64,000 bases of DNA from Amorphophallus konjac (lineage: Eukaryota; Streptophyta; Magnoliopsida; Alismatales; Araceae): assembly GCA_022559845.1 (NCBI GenBank), contig CM040126.1, positions 46,122,458 to 46,186,457 on the forward strand, given 5' to 3'. Positions 54,359 through 64,000 of the stretch are shown piece by piece. Each line of letters opens with the position of its first letter. Positions within the stretch are counted from its first letter, which is position 1. The notes below the pieces were generated by a model. The model did not search any database and had not been told where the DNA came from. It saw only the letters and a program-made list of their open reading frames with translations. The translations under genes and the position numbers were made by a program.

Positions 54359-55483
54359 GCGATGAGTATAGTGGTCGCTCATTAATCAACGTCTTCTCAC
54401 ACTGACGCAGATTCTTGAATCAGCGTCGACACCCTTGACGCGGATTAATCAGCGTCTATTGCTTTGACGCTAATTACCTAGATAATTGATTAAATCCAGT
54501 AATGATTAAAAATCAATAATTATTAGACCATGCTTAATAAAAATCATGATGTGCATATTTATTGAATCCTTGTATTTTTCTCCAGATTATCATGTCTTCA
54601 GTTTTCCTAGATTCCCTGTAGATATCAAAGTGCTATTGTTCATGCTTCCTAAAAAAGAAATGAACAGTAGGTTGAGTGTATGAACGTATCTGTCTGATGC
54701 ATAACAGCATGCACACTGAAAAGAATTAGTGTCTGCTTACACGGACGCGGATTTAATAAATAGCGCCTCTTCCTAGAGACGCCAAATTCTGATTAATTAG
54801 TAAATATGAATAAACTAGAATTTTATGAATTAACGTCCGTTCACATGGACGCGTAATAAAGATATGGCGCCTCCGTATACGGACGTCAATTGATATAAAT
54901 TTTATTTAATTATAGTTAATTCTAGAATTGACGCCTCTCTAAAGAGACGAGTATTCTTGAAATGACGCTTGTTTACTGTGACGCGAATTCTTGTCTCACA
55001 GGTTCTATCGCCATTTTTGATCCATACCACGGGTCTTCTGGCACAGTTGTCTCATGACCGAGATAGAGTCCATGTTCCACTAGTATTCACGCTGACACCC
55101 TATTTCTTGGAGATTGAAAGACCCTCTGCCGGATATTCCTTTCGCCGGATTGAAATTTCTCTCTATGAGGCCTCCATAAGTCTCCGCTAGACTTGGAATC
55201 TCTCGAGGAAGCCGAGTGGGTTGTACCCTAAAAATCATGAAACCATGTCTAGTCATGTCACTCTGAAGAAACATGACGCCCTAGTCATCGTGGAGCGTTG
55301 TTCTGGTGTTCTGTGAGAGTCCTGTCATTGTCTGGAATTAGCGTCCAGTATAGTTGACGCCATATTGGGATTTAGCGTCCATCACAGTTGACGCGATTTT
55401 TCTTCGTGCCTGTACTGTTCACAGAATTAGCGACCACTATAGTGGATGCGTATTGTGTGATTGGCGGCTACCTGAGTGGATGC
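54359..55483. repeat. Array of 14 short hairpins with fixed spacing (RCGYC-N10-GACGC)
   Basis: Fourteen 19-21 bp units start at 54359, 54389, 54423, 54452, 54729, 54763, 54833, 54867, 54931, 54965, 55341, 55375, 55430 and 55464. Each has arms close to GCGTC and GACGC around a different loop of 9-11 bases. Six pairs have exactly 34 bp between starts, with a 14-15-bp AT-rich spacer (often like ATTCTTGAAT). The first and fourth units are joined to the first pair by 10-bp spacers. Flanks are often AATTA before and GAATT or GGATT after. The arms contain TGACG or GGACG, similar to the core of bZIP (TGA/as-1) sites. There is no coding content. Confidence 0.85.
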
Positions 55484-56149
55484 CATTTTGTCCCAGATTC
55501 ATGAATGTCTTGAATTTATGTGATGTCATCTTTACACAAGGTTCTGTCCTTGAATTTCTTGAAAGTCGTGAATCTACCTTAATGTCTTACAATAGCTTAT
55601 TCTTGGAACTCTTTTGACCATTAATTGATGTGGAATTTGTCTAGAACTTAAAAGGGGCTATGGGTCCAAAAACTTGACACTCAATGCTAGAATAAAAAGT
55701 GACGGGATCCGGATCTGATCCCATGGGTAAGACAAAGTCCAAACATATGTCAGTATTATGATTGCTCGGGTGTGGCATTGCACCAATGAAAAACAAGATT
55801 GATCTATGACATTTCCACAAATGATTGACATGTTCACGACTTGAATATTAGAATTCCTATATACATATGGCCAATCCTACAATGATATTCTCATGATATG
55901 CACTTGTGAAAGCAAGCACCTTATTGAAGTACTTGTTATTGTCTCATCATGATTGTTCTTGAAATTATCTCCTAATTGTTGACCTGTCTCTTGCCATTAT
56001 AGCTCTTGATTATTGTGTACTTTTGCATGATCTCCATATGCATGTTAAATTGTTAATTACTTTAAGTTATCTTGGTCCAAAAGATATAAGACCTATTGAG
56101 CGTTCGCTCACCTAGTGTTTTTCCCATGTTTTTGAAGTCCCGCGATCAA
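55484..56149. other. Non-coding tail of the hairpin-bearing repeat
   Basis: There is no supported ORF. The purine-rich AAAAGGGGCTATGGG near 55649 could be a polypurine tract, and GAGCGTTCGCTC near 56098 is a short palindrome. Both fit an LTR-element interior or LTR, but no boundary could be proven. Confidence 0.35.
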
Positions 56150-57054
56150 TAACACCCAAGAGGGGGGTGAATTGGGTGATTACATATTTTAAAAACTTTT
56201 ACCCGATTTAAAACATGTATTAAGAGCAAGCAACAACCAGGTATAGATATGATGGATTACAAAATGAATTTGGCTAAATCAACCCCTACAGCAGTTCTTT
56301 GGTACCAGGCGGAGTCCGGGAATCGAAAGATTCTCTCACACAAGGTATTTTCCTCCCGACAGGACTAACCTTGTCGATTAGAAACTACCTTTTGATATAC
56401 CAGAGATTTCCCGTAAAAAGGTTGATAAAGCTAGATCTAAACAAAGAAACTAGATGATGATGCAATATGCAACAGAGCTAAAGCAGAATGGAGGTAGAAG
56501 AAAAAGAACAAACCACATAGAACACCATGATTTTTAGGTGGTTCGGATGCAACAACTGCAACCTACGTCCACCCCTCACCGACGTGAGGATTCACACACT
56601 ATCTTGTAGGGGATTACAAGATCAAGAACACACTCACACACACGTGAGTAGTATGAAACTCCCAGGAAGGTGCAAGAGCACCGACTCACAAGAAATGTGA
56701 AGAACACATAAAATACTCACACACACACACGGATCTGCGTAGATCCACACACACACAATTGTTTGAATATTACAAGAACACACAAATAAAGCCCAGTAAG
56801 AATGGAAGGAGAAAACAAGAAATGAAGACACAAAATCAAGCTCCCCCTTAGTGGATGAAGATGGTATTTGATGAAGCTAGCTCCCAGCTCGATCTCCACT
56901 TGAATGCCCTGCAGATTACTCTTGAGATCCTAGCACTTGGATGAAGAACTCTTCCACGGATCACTGTTCACAGAGCTACAATACCGCCCTCTTTCTCCTT
57001 TGATTGCCTCCTTGAACCTCCTTTGATCATCTTAAGGTTTTTGACCCCAATGAG

Positions 57055-57066
57055 ATATATTTATAG
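57055..57066 (-). promoter_or_regulatory. TATA box of the copia LTR
   Basis: CTATAAATATAT on the minus strand lies about 600 bp inside the LTR and about 140 bp downstream of the nearest GGTCGACC palindrome. Position and sequence fit a core promoter. Confidence 0.55.
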
Positions 57067-57208
57067 ATCTTGAGTGGTCAAGAGACATCCCCCAGATCAG
57101 ATCCACAAATCATGGCTTAGTTGGTGGCATTGGGTTTAAACAAATGGGACATAAGGCCTCTCCTCAAGCTTGAACCAGAAAGTCAAAAAGAGCTACCTTG
57201 GGGCTGAC

Positions 57209-57379
57209 GGTCGACCAGCAGGAGTAGGCAGTCGACCGAAATTTTACAGAGTTTGAACTTTTCATTGCTGGGAAATTTGGTCGACCGGCCCCTTGCTGGC
57301 GGTCGACCGCTACTGTAAAAATCGATGTTTTGAGATCCCTAGAAAAACTGGTCGACCGCCCTGTGCCTGCTGGTCGACC
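57209..57379. repeat. Three pairs of GGTCGACC palindromes in the LTR
   Basis: The octamer (one copy AGTCGACC) is at 57209, 57230, 57279, 57301, 57350 and 57372. Starts within pairs are 21 or 22 bp apart (13-14 bp spacers), and the pairs are 70-71 bp apart. The flanking spacers are not conserved. The same motif recurs at 59861, 59883 and 59905 with 22-bp spacing. Regular helical phasing suggests protein binding to one face of DNA. Confidence 0.9.
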
Positions 57380-57664
57380 GGACTGATGAAAACCTGCGAT
57401 AATGAAATGTTATCCCAATGAAACTTATCCGTATGACAATGGCTTCATGTCCTTAGCTCTTACATGCATTTTGGAATTTGAATCAATTTGGTTTATTCCA
57501 TTTGGACATATTAAACTCTTTTGAGAATTTGAGCTTTACACAAGATTTGCATAAGCCAACACTCAAGCACACTTAACCCACATATTGATTGCAATGACAC
57601 GGCACAAGATAGAAACTCAATTCGGAGTTTTGTTATCATCAAAATCATTCAGAGAGACTCAACA

Positions 57665-57678
57665 ATCTTCCCCTTTTT
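57665..57678 (-). other. Polypurine tract
   Basis: AAAAAGGGGAAGAT on the minus strand abuts the LTR start TGTTGAG. It is the expected primer for plus-strand DNA synthesis and fixes the 3' LTR boundary and the orientation of the element. Confidence 0.85.
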
Positions 57679-58131
57679 GATGATGACAAAACTCGAATAT
57701 GAAAGTACATAAGCGTGCCGAACAAGGAATTAAAACCGTCAAACAAATCCAACTCATGCAATCCATCCAAAGCCAATTCAATTGTTCATATGCGCCCAAT
57801 TGTTTGAAGTGAAATAAGACCAATATAAGTGCCAATTCAAAGTGCATTTCATTCATTGAAGTTTAGGTGACACCATACAAAATATTGACAGGACATGGAC
57901 ATGATGCATGATACGAAGACCAACAACCAAATGCAAGACTCTTGAGAAAAAAAACTGACATGAACATGATGCATGAATGCCAAAAGGCACACAACACACA
58001 AACATGCAAGCATACCTAAAACATACCATATATAGACATAACTAGCTACTTCTCCCCCTTTGGCAGCATCAAAACGGGGAGTGGGATACAAAAGATGTAG
58101 ACACAAGTAACACTAAGCGACGCAAGAACAG

Positions 58132-59529
58132 CTACGGAGCAGGGTGATCCGGAGTCCCCTCGTCATCGGCATTTTCGGAGCCATCTTCATCATCGGAGTC
58201 ATCCTTATCAGAAGGTGGAGGAGTAGGTGGATGTGGGGGAATACGTGTTTCAATGTCATGTAGAAGGTGCTCAATGTGAAGAAGGGAACGAGTGGTGGTC
58301 CAGTAAGCACTGGTGGTATCCGCATAGTCGGTAGCAAGAGAGGCTACGTGGGCAGCAAGGGTATCCATGGTGTGGGAGAGAGTGTTCATACGGCCATCCA
58401 TAGTGTCCATGAAAGTATCAATCCTCCCAAGAGTTGAGTCAAGGCGGGTTTCCATGCCCGAGATGTGCCTATCAAAGCTCTCATAATCCCCCCAAGGAGG
58501 ATGTCCAGCACCCTGAGCTGAGGACTCCCCGTGGTGAAACTGTGGTGGTGAAGGCACCGCGGGATCCATATGAGGAGATGAGGGTGGAGGAGGCTGCTCC
58601 TCGGCTTGAACTGGTGCAGGTGCTTCCCCTTGATCTTGATGTTCTTCCTGCTCTTCTTCACTTGCTAATTCATCTCCATAGGTGGGTACATCACGATGAA
58701 GCTCACCATCCGAACCCCAATAGTAACCCATATCGGAGAAAATCTTGTGGGCATTGTAAATATCATCCTGTCTGACTTGAATGAACTGTTCAGCACCTAA
58801 ATGAATTCCAGCATAGATGAATACTCCAGTCAACTGGGAGGCATAAGACAGGGATCTCCTCAACTGAGTACGACATAAACCGATCAAAGTAGTCATGAGC
58901 CGACCCATATTGACTATATTGCCATTCATAACATGATAAAAGAGGAATCGGTGAACCTCAGTCACTTCATTTCTGCTTTCACTTTTTGGATAAATGAGTG
59001 ATGTAAATATGTGGTGGAGAACGCGTTGCAGTGGTGGAAAATGATTTGCATTTAATTCAATTAAGTCACTCACACCACGAATATAATCACAACTCGTCAT
59101 GGCTGTGAAAGTGGCCTCAGCTTCACCATGGCCAAAAGTCATGTCGGCACCCCTGGCGGAAACTCCTAAAGCACGTTCAAACAGTGCCGGAGTTATGTGA
59201 AGCTCAATACCCTGAACCACCGTGTACAACTGTTCATTTCTATCAAACAAATTTTTATAAAACTGTTACACTAGGTATGGATAATATCTGGGATATCTGG
59301 TGACAAAATTGGTCCAACCCGGTTGAATATCAAAAACTGCACAAATGTCGGGCATGATTTCATTCACCATATTGAAATCGACAAGACAAGGGTCGATGAT
59401 AGGCCATGGAGGCAACCGAGGTGCACGAGGCGGTGCCGGAGCCTGCCGTGGTGGAGGAACCAGAGCCTCACGTCTCCGAGCGCCAGATTCCCCTTGAGGA
59501 GGACGCCGAGAACTTCTTCTAGGCGACAT
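58132..59529 (-). pseudogene. Env-position ORF of the SIRE-type element, one in-frame stop
   Basis: The frame starts MSPRRSSRRPP at 59529 with a basic, Pro-rich N-terminus. It reaches a TAA after RYYPYLV (59266) and continues in the same frame as QFYKNLFDRNEQLY to 58132. The central part (VQGIELHITPALFERALGV ... ELNANHFPPLQRVLHHIF ... MTTLIGLCRTQLRRS) resembles the plant retroelement domain known as 'putative plant transposon protein'. Then come an acidic/Pro region and a heptad-like segment (METRLDSTLGRIDTFMDTM), predicted coiled coil. An extra ORF between pol and the 3' LTR is characteristic of the SIRE/Maximus lineage. I see no clear signal peptide or membrane anchor, so calling it an envelope protein is not justified. 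Confidence 0.75.
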
Positions 59530-60391
59530 CTTAGGCTAGTAAACCCTTGAAGAGAACGATCTCAACCTTAGGAGAAAGACGGACCAAGGGACACTCTGGA
59601 GGCTGGAGAAGACCATCTCCACACTCTGGAAATGGAGGAAGAGCTGCACGATCCCACAAACGACCGCGGAGAAGTCGTCCCGAATCCGTGACGAATCTAC
59701 CGGGTGATGTGCGGATGGACAAGGGATGAGGTTTTAGGACTTGGAGAAGGGGGGAAATGATGTTCTAGGGTTAGGAGGATATGTGGGAGAGAGAGTAGGT
59801 GGAATACAATAAGGGGGATGAGGGTGAAACCCTCTTAAAATAGGGTTCGGCCAAGGGGCCGGCCGACCAGTTCGCCGCAAACGGTCGACCAGACTGGGGG
59901 CGGCGGTCGACCGAAAAGGTCTAAATGCCCCTTTGAGTGTAAAACCCCAGAAAATGAGTGTGAAAGACTACTAAGCCTCCTTTGAAGGATGTTGAGCTCC
60001 ATTTGACTTGTTGGCCTATATTCTCATCCTTCCCCCCCTTTTTTTATTTACATATACTTTTTTGTTTGTTTTTCTCTCGGGGAAGAGATGGAATGATATG
60101 GCTTCTGACAAGTATCGATCTAAGAGAATTTCTGAAACTCCCCCTTAGTGATTGTCTAGAATCCCCAGGTTACTGATCCACATTTATTTGTCAAGGAGTA
60201 TTGGGCCTTACAAATTTTTCAAATTTTTCCAGGAAAGGCATATATATCTAAGTACAAGCACGCATACAGGGTAATGTCAAGCACAAAAAAATACACACAA
60301 CTTATGCATGATGCATGCATTATACACAATCTACCCTTCATGCTTCTAAATGTTTGTTCAACGTAAATGCATTACTAATCCTAGTGTAGAC
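59530..60391 (-). other. Spacer between copia pol and the extra ORF, with three GGYCGACC sites
   Basis: The spacer is non-coding. GGCCGACC at 59861 and GGTCGACC at 59883 and 59905 lie exactly 22 bp apart, repeating the U3 pattern inside the element. The rest is AT-rich with no further signal. Such a motif upstream of ORF2 could mark a second promoter, which is only inference. Confidence 0.6.
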
Positions 60392-63300
60392 CTAAGTATG
60401 TATGCCCTCACCCTTACACATGCCAAGTTCTCTCCTGATTTTATTGAATTGATCCTGGTTTAGGAGTTTTGTAAAGATGTCTGCCAGTTGATTGTGTGTA
60501 TCAACAAAGTTTAACTCAAAATCCCCCTTGACTACATGATCTCTCAGAAAATGATGGCGAATGTCAATGTGTTTGGTTCTGGAGTGTTGAACAGGATTTT
60601 TAGATAAGTTAATAGCACTTGTATTGTCACACAAGATTGGCACAGAACTCACTTCAACATTCAAATCAAGCAATTGATTTTTGATCCAAAGTACTTGGGC
60701 TCCACAACTTCCGACGGCTACATATTCAGCCTCGGCTGTTGAGAGAGCTACTGAATGTTGTTTCTTGGAGGCCCATGAAACTAGGCATCCACTAAAAAAC
60801 TGGCAGTACCCACTAGTACTTTTGCGATCAACAATGCATCCAACATAGTCAGCAGCGGTATATGCAATTAAACCAAATGAGCTACCAATTGGAAACCACA
60901 ACCCAAAGTCTAATGTGCCAATTAAATACCGAAAAATCCGTTTAACAGCCATTAGATGAGATTCTTTTGGACATGACTGAAAACGAGCACATAGACATAC
61001 ACTGAATTGAATGTCAGGGCGGCATGCTGTTAAATACAGTAGTGATCCGATCATACCTCGAAATAGTGTAGGATCTATTGTTTTACCATTTTCATCTTTA
61101 TCTAGCTTCGTGGTTATGGCCATCAGTGTTGATATGAGTTTTGCTTCCGTCATCCCGTATTTCTTTAACAGCTCCAGGATGTATTTGGCTTGGTTTATGA
61201 ATATATCTTCGGGCGTTTGTTTAACCTGCAATCCAAGGAAAAAATTTAATTCTCCCATTAAGCTCATCTCAAATTCTCCTTGCATAATTCCTGCAAATTC
61301 ATCACATAGAATATTATTGGTAGCTCCAAAAATTATGTCATCAACGTACACTTGAACTACCAATATGTCTTTACCTGATTTTTTCGTGAAAAGTGTTTGA
61401 TCAACCTTACCTCTTTTAAAGCCATTCTCAATCAAAAGTGAGGCAAGCCTTTCATACCATGCCCTTGGGGCTTGTTTCAATCCGTACAGGGTCTTCTGTA
61501 ACTTGTACACATGCTTTGGATGTTTTGAGTCTTCAAAACCTGGAGGTTATTCTACAAAAGCATCCTCTTTGATGAACCCATTTAGAAAGGCAGATTTAAC
61601 ATCCATCTGAAATAATTTGAAGTTGAGAGAGCAAGCAAATGACAATAAAATCCGGACTACTTCTAGTCTAGCAACAAGGGCAAAAGACTCATCAAAATCA
61701 ATACCCATCTCCTGGCTATACCCCTTGGTTACAAGTCGGGCCTTGTTCCTAACAACCAATCCCGTGTCATTCAACTTGTTTCTAAAAATCCATCGGGTTC
61801 CTATCACGGGTTGACTTCTAGGACGCGGCACAAGAATCCACACCTCGTTTCCTTCGAACTGGTGCAGCTCTTCATGCATAGCCTAGATCCAGGATTCATT
61901 TTGAAGAGCTTCGCGAATATCCTTAGGCTCCTCTTGTGAGATCAAAGCCATTAAATCTTCCTCTTCTACTTGCCTTAATGAAGATCTACTTCTTACCCCA
62001 TCTTCAAGATTACCTATGATGTTTTTAGCTGGATGATCCTTTAGGAAAGTAGAGGAACTAGGCAAGTCGGGATGCTGCACTTGTTGCTCTTGCAATGTCT
62101 CAATTGAGGGATCTTCATCCTCTTCACTTTTGTTGGGTATCCCGTCAATTGATTCATCCTTGGCCTTAGCATCATCTGGACGTTTGTGATCTTCATCTGC
62201 ATCCACAATTGAAATAGATTGATTGGTTAGCTTCAATTCAGATTCATCAAAAATAACATGAGGACTTTCTTCAACAACCAGGGTCCTTTTATTGAATAGT
62301 CGATAAGCTCTAGACTTAAGTGCATAACCTAGGAAAATTACTTTGTCACTTTTCTCATCAAACTTACCAAGGTTGGACTTACCATTGTTCAGAATGAAAC
62401 ATGGGCATCCAAAGGGTTTGAGATGAGATATATTCGGTTTCTTACCCTTGTAAAGCTCATATGGAGTTTTCTTCAAGATAAGTCTTACCATTGCCCTATT
62501 GATGATGTAACATGCCGTACTTACTGTCTCGGTCCAAAAATATTTAGGTAGGGAGTTCTCGCTTAACATGGTCCGTGCCATGTCTATCACGATTCTATTT
62601 TTTCTCTCCACCACTCTATTTTGTTGGGGCGTCCTTGGTGATGAAAAGTTATGCGTGTACCCCTGCTCTTCACAGAAGTTGCTGAACTCGTGATTTTCAA
62701 ACTCACCACCATGATCACTTTGAATGGTAGTGATAAGGTAGCCTCTATCATTCTGGATTTTCCTGCAAAACACTTGAAACTCCGTCAAGGCATCACTTTT
62801 ATTAGTTAAAAATAACACCCATGTAAATCTGGAGTAATCATCAACAATAACAAATCCAAATGATTTACCCCCTAGGCTGGATGTCCTAGTAGGGCCAAAT
62901 AAATCAAGATGCAGCAATTCTAGAGGCCAGGAGGTAGAGACAATATTTTAATGTTTGAAGGATATGCGTGTTTGCTTGTCTTTTGTGCAAGTCTTACAGA
63001 CTTTATCACTTTCAAATTTTAATTTGGGCAACCCATTTACCAAGTCATGTCTAGACAACTTGGAGATTACTCCAAAACTAGCATGACCTAGTCTTCGGTG
63101 CCATAGCCATGCATTCTCATGATTGTTGGCTACCAAGCACACATCATCACAGGAGACCTCATCAAGGTCAATGGTATAGACATTGTTGTTCCTTTTACTG
63201 ATGAATCTGATTTCATTTGAGATTTTATTCACGACAAGGTAATGAGTTTCATCAAAGATAATCTTAAAGCCTTTGTCACACAATTGGCTTATGCTCAGCA

Positions 63301-63466
63301 AGTTATGATTCAAACCTTTCACCAAAAGAACATTTTCAATCAAGGTTTCAGAATTCTTACCTATTGTGTCAATTCCAATTATTTTACCTTTATCTTTTTC
63401 ACCAAAAGCAACTGAGCCTCCATCCTTATCTTGCAGCATAGAGAACGCCTTCATGTCCCCTGTCAT
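60392..63466 (-). pseudogene. Ty1/copia (SIRE/Maximus-type) pol: pre-integrase, integrase, RT, RNase H
   Basis: One minus-strand frame runs from MTGDMKAFSML (63466) to 60392, broken by three in-frame stops. Order: GAG-pre-integrase (HRRLGHASFG; zinc-knuckle CKTCTKDKQ, about 63000); integrase core (DLFGPTRTSS, IQSDHGGEFEN, SSPRTPQQNRVVERKNR with D, D and E); reverse transcriptase (WIFRNKL, MDVKSAFLNG, YVDDIIFG); RNase H (AYTAADYVG, STAEAEY) and C-terminus (NQLADIFTKLL). The stops at 62947, 61882 and 61546 stand where Lys (TAA), Gln (TAG) and Gln (TAA) are usual. Protease and gag are missing upstream: homology ends just where HMTGD should be preceded by the protease region. No functional product is expected. 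Confidence 0.92.
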
Positions 63467-64000
63467 ATTAATGCGGGACGGACTGAGGAGACGACACTAT
63501 ATGGGATGGACACGACTCAACCAGCAACGACACGACTACTAGAGCGACCTCGGCTCGACACTAAGAGCTCCTACAGGCTATACGTCGCTAACAGAAGTGT
63601 AAACTCACTCGTCGTCCCCATGCGAGGGAAAGCGTGGATCGTGCGCGGTTAAGGAACCGGCAGAGTTCAAGGTAGTCCGACTCAACTTCCGGACTCGGAT
63701 CGAGTCACGGGACGGGTCACTCTCACGCTCACAGCGGTGACATGGACACACGGGCTAGTATCATACGCTCTCGACAGCGACATAAGACCATATACTAAAC
63801 TATCAAATGAACACCGAGAAGTTAGGACCATTACCTCCACGCACCCGGCGTGGGGAAGACGACTCCGGCCAATCACGGACTCCCGGTTAACAATTATTAC
63901 AGCAATACACTAATTCGACCCACTCCACGCAGGGAGGTAAAAGGTCACATGCGGGGCCCGGGAATCACGCGAATTGGGTTGACGGGCAGCATTTTGATGT
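63467..64000. other. CpG-rich block replacing the 5' part of the copia element
   Basis: Instead of gag, protease and 5' LTR, the sequence changes abruptly to text dense in CG (CGACACGAC, CGTCGTCC, CGCGG). Its composition is unlike the CpG-poor element beside it. Short frames of 64-73 codons show no recognisable motif. It could be another repeat, a recently inserted or unmethylated segment, or an assembly join. Confidence 0.5.

Larger units (their letters stand above)
56150..57664 (-). repeat. 3' LTR of the SIRE/Maximus-type copia element
   Basis: On the minus strand the LTR begins TGTTGAGTCTC at 57664, directly after a polypurine tract, and runs to about 56150. There the sequence CCCAATTCACCCCCCTCTTG is typical of the ends of SIRE-lineage LTRs. 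A TATA box (CTATAAATATAT) lies at 57066..57055. The array of GGTCGACC palindromes lies upstream of it in U3. The exact distal end and target duplication are uncertain. Both are inferred from family resemblance. Confidence 0.7.

Noticed and set aside
54359..55483. CRISPR-like appearance of evenly spaced repeats with variable inserts
   Set aside because: The genome is eukaryotic, the repeats are about 5-bp arms and not 25-40 bp units, and no cas genes exist. The structure is a hairpin array.
58132..59529. Calling the ORF downstream of copia pol a true envelope gene
   Set aside because: No signal peptide, cleavage site or membrane anchor is visible. Only its position matches env-like ORFs of the SIRE lineage.

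Overview
This window is nuclear DNA from a flowering plant. It contains a spliced eS26 (RPS26) gene whose promoter carries a telo-box and site II motifs. It also contains Cassandra retroelements with 5S-rRNA-like LTRs, plant hAT transposons with BED and DUF659 regions, plant RTE-clade LINEs, Mutator-like elements and a SIRE/Maximus-type Ty1/copia element. The very large, transposon-filled introns would suit a magnoliid or other large-intron lineage, but that placement is a guess.

Only two host genes can be supported, and the reading phase is preserved across every splice junction I could check. (1) On the + strand, 11380..29567 holds the last seven exons (178 codons) of an unrecognised small membrane protein with one C-terminal hydrophobic segment. 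One intron is 10.7 kb and contains an RTE LINE that itself contains a complete hAT element. (2) On the - strand, 49207..31631 is RPS26, 124 codons in five exons. Its last 63-nt exon is separated from the rest by a 16.7-kb intron holding a Cassandra array, a Mutator-like element, a duplicated AT-rich unit and a hAT element that contains an RTE LINE. The two transposon families are therefore nested in opposite order in the two genes.

Layout: 1-3.4 kb, GC-rich repeat-like sequence and a probable LTR with a dense GTCAA array. 3.4-8.3 kb, hAT-A. 9.3-10.7 kb, a Mutator-like element with GC-rich cargo. 11.4-29.6 kb, host gene 1 with an inverted RTE fragment, a short hAT derivative, RTE-A plus hAT-B, a Mutator-type MITE and a tRNA-derived SINE pair in its introns. 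31.6-49.2 kb, RPS26 with its giant intron. 49.5-51.4 kb, AT-rich sequence. 51.5-53.2 kb, a CA-rich minisatellite. 53.7-56.1 kb, a probable LTR or LARD fragment carrying a regular array of GCGTC/GACGC hairpins. 56.15-63.47 kb, a decayed SIRE-type copia element (3' LTR, env-position ORF, pol). 63.47-64 kb, a CpG-rich block of unknown origin.

The least explained structures are the regular arrays of short palindromes: RCGYC-N10-GACGC in pairs 34 bp apart at 54.4-55.5 kb, and GGTCGACC at 21-22 bp spacing in the copia LTR and again in its internal spacer. In the copia LTR the array lies upstream of a TATA box, where an enhancer would be expected. None of the transposon proteins looks fully intact.
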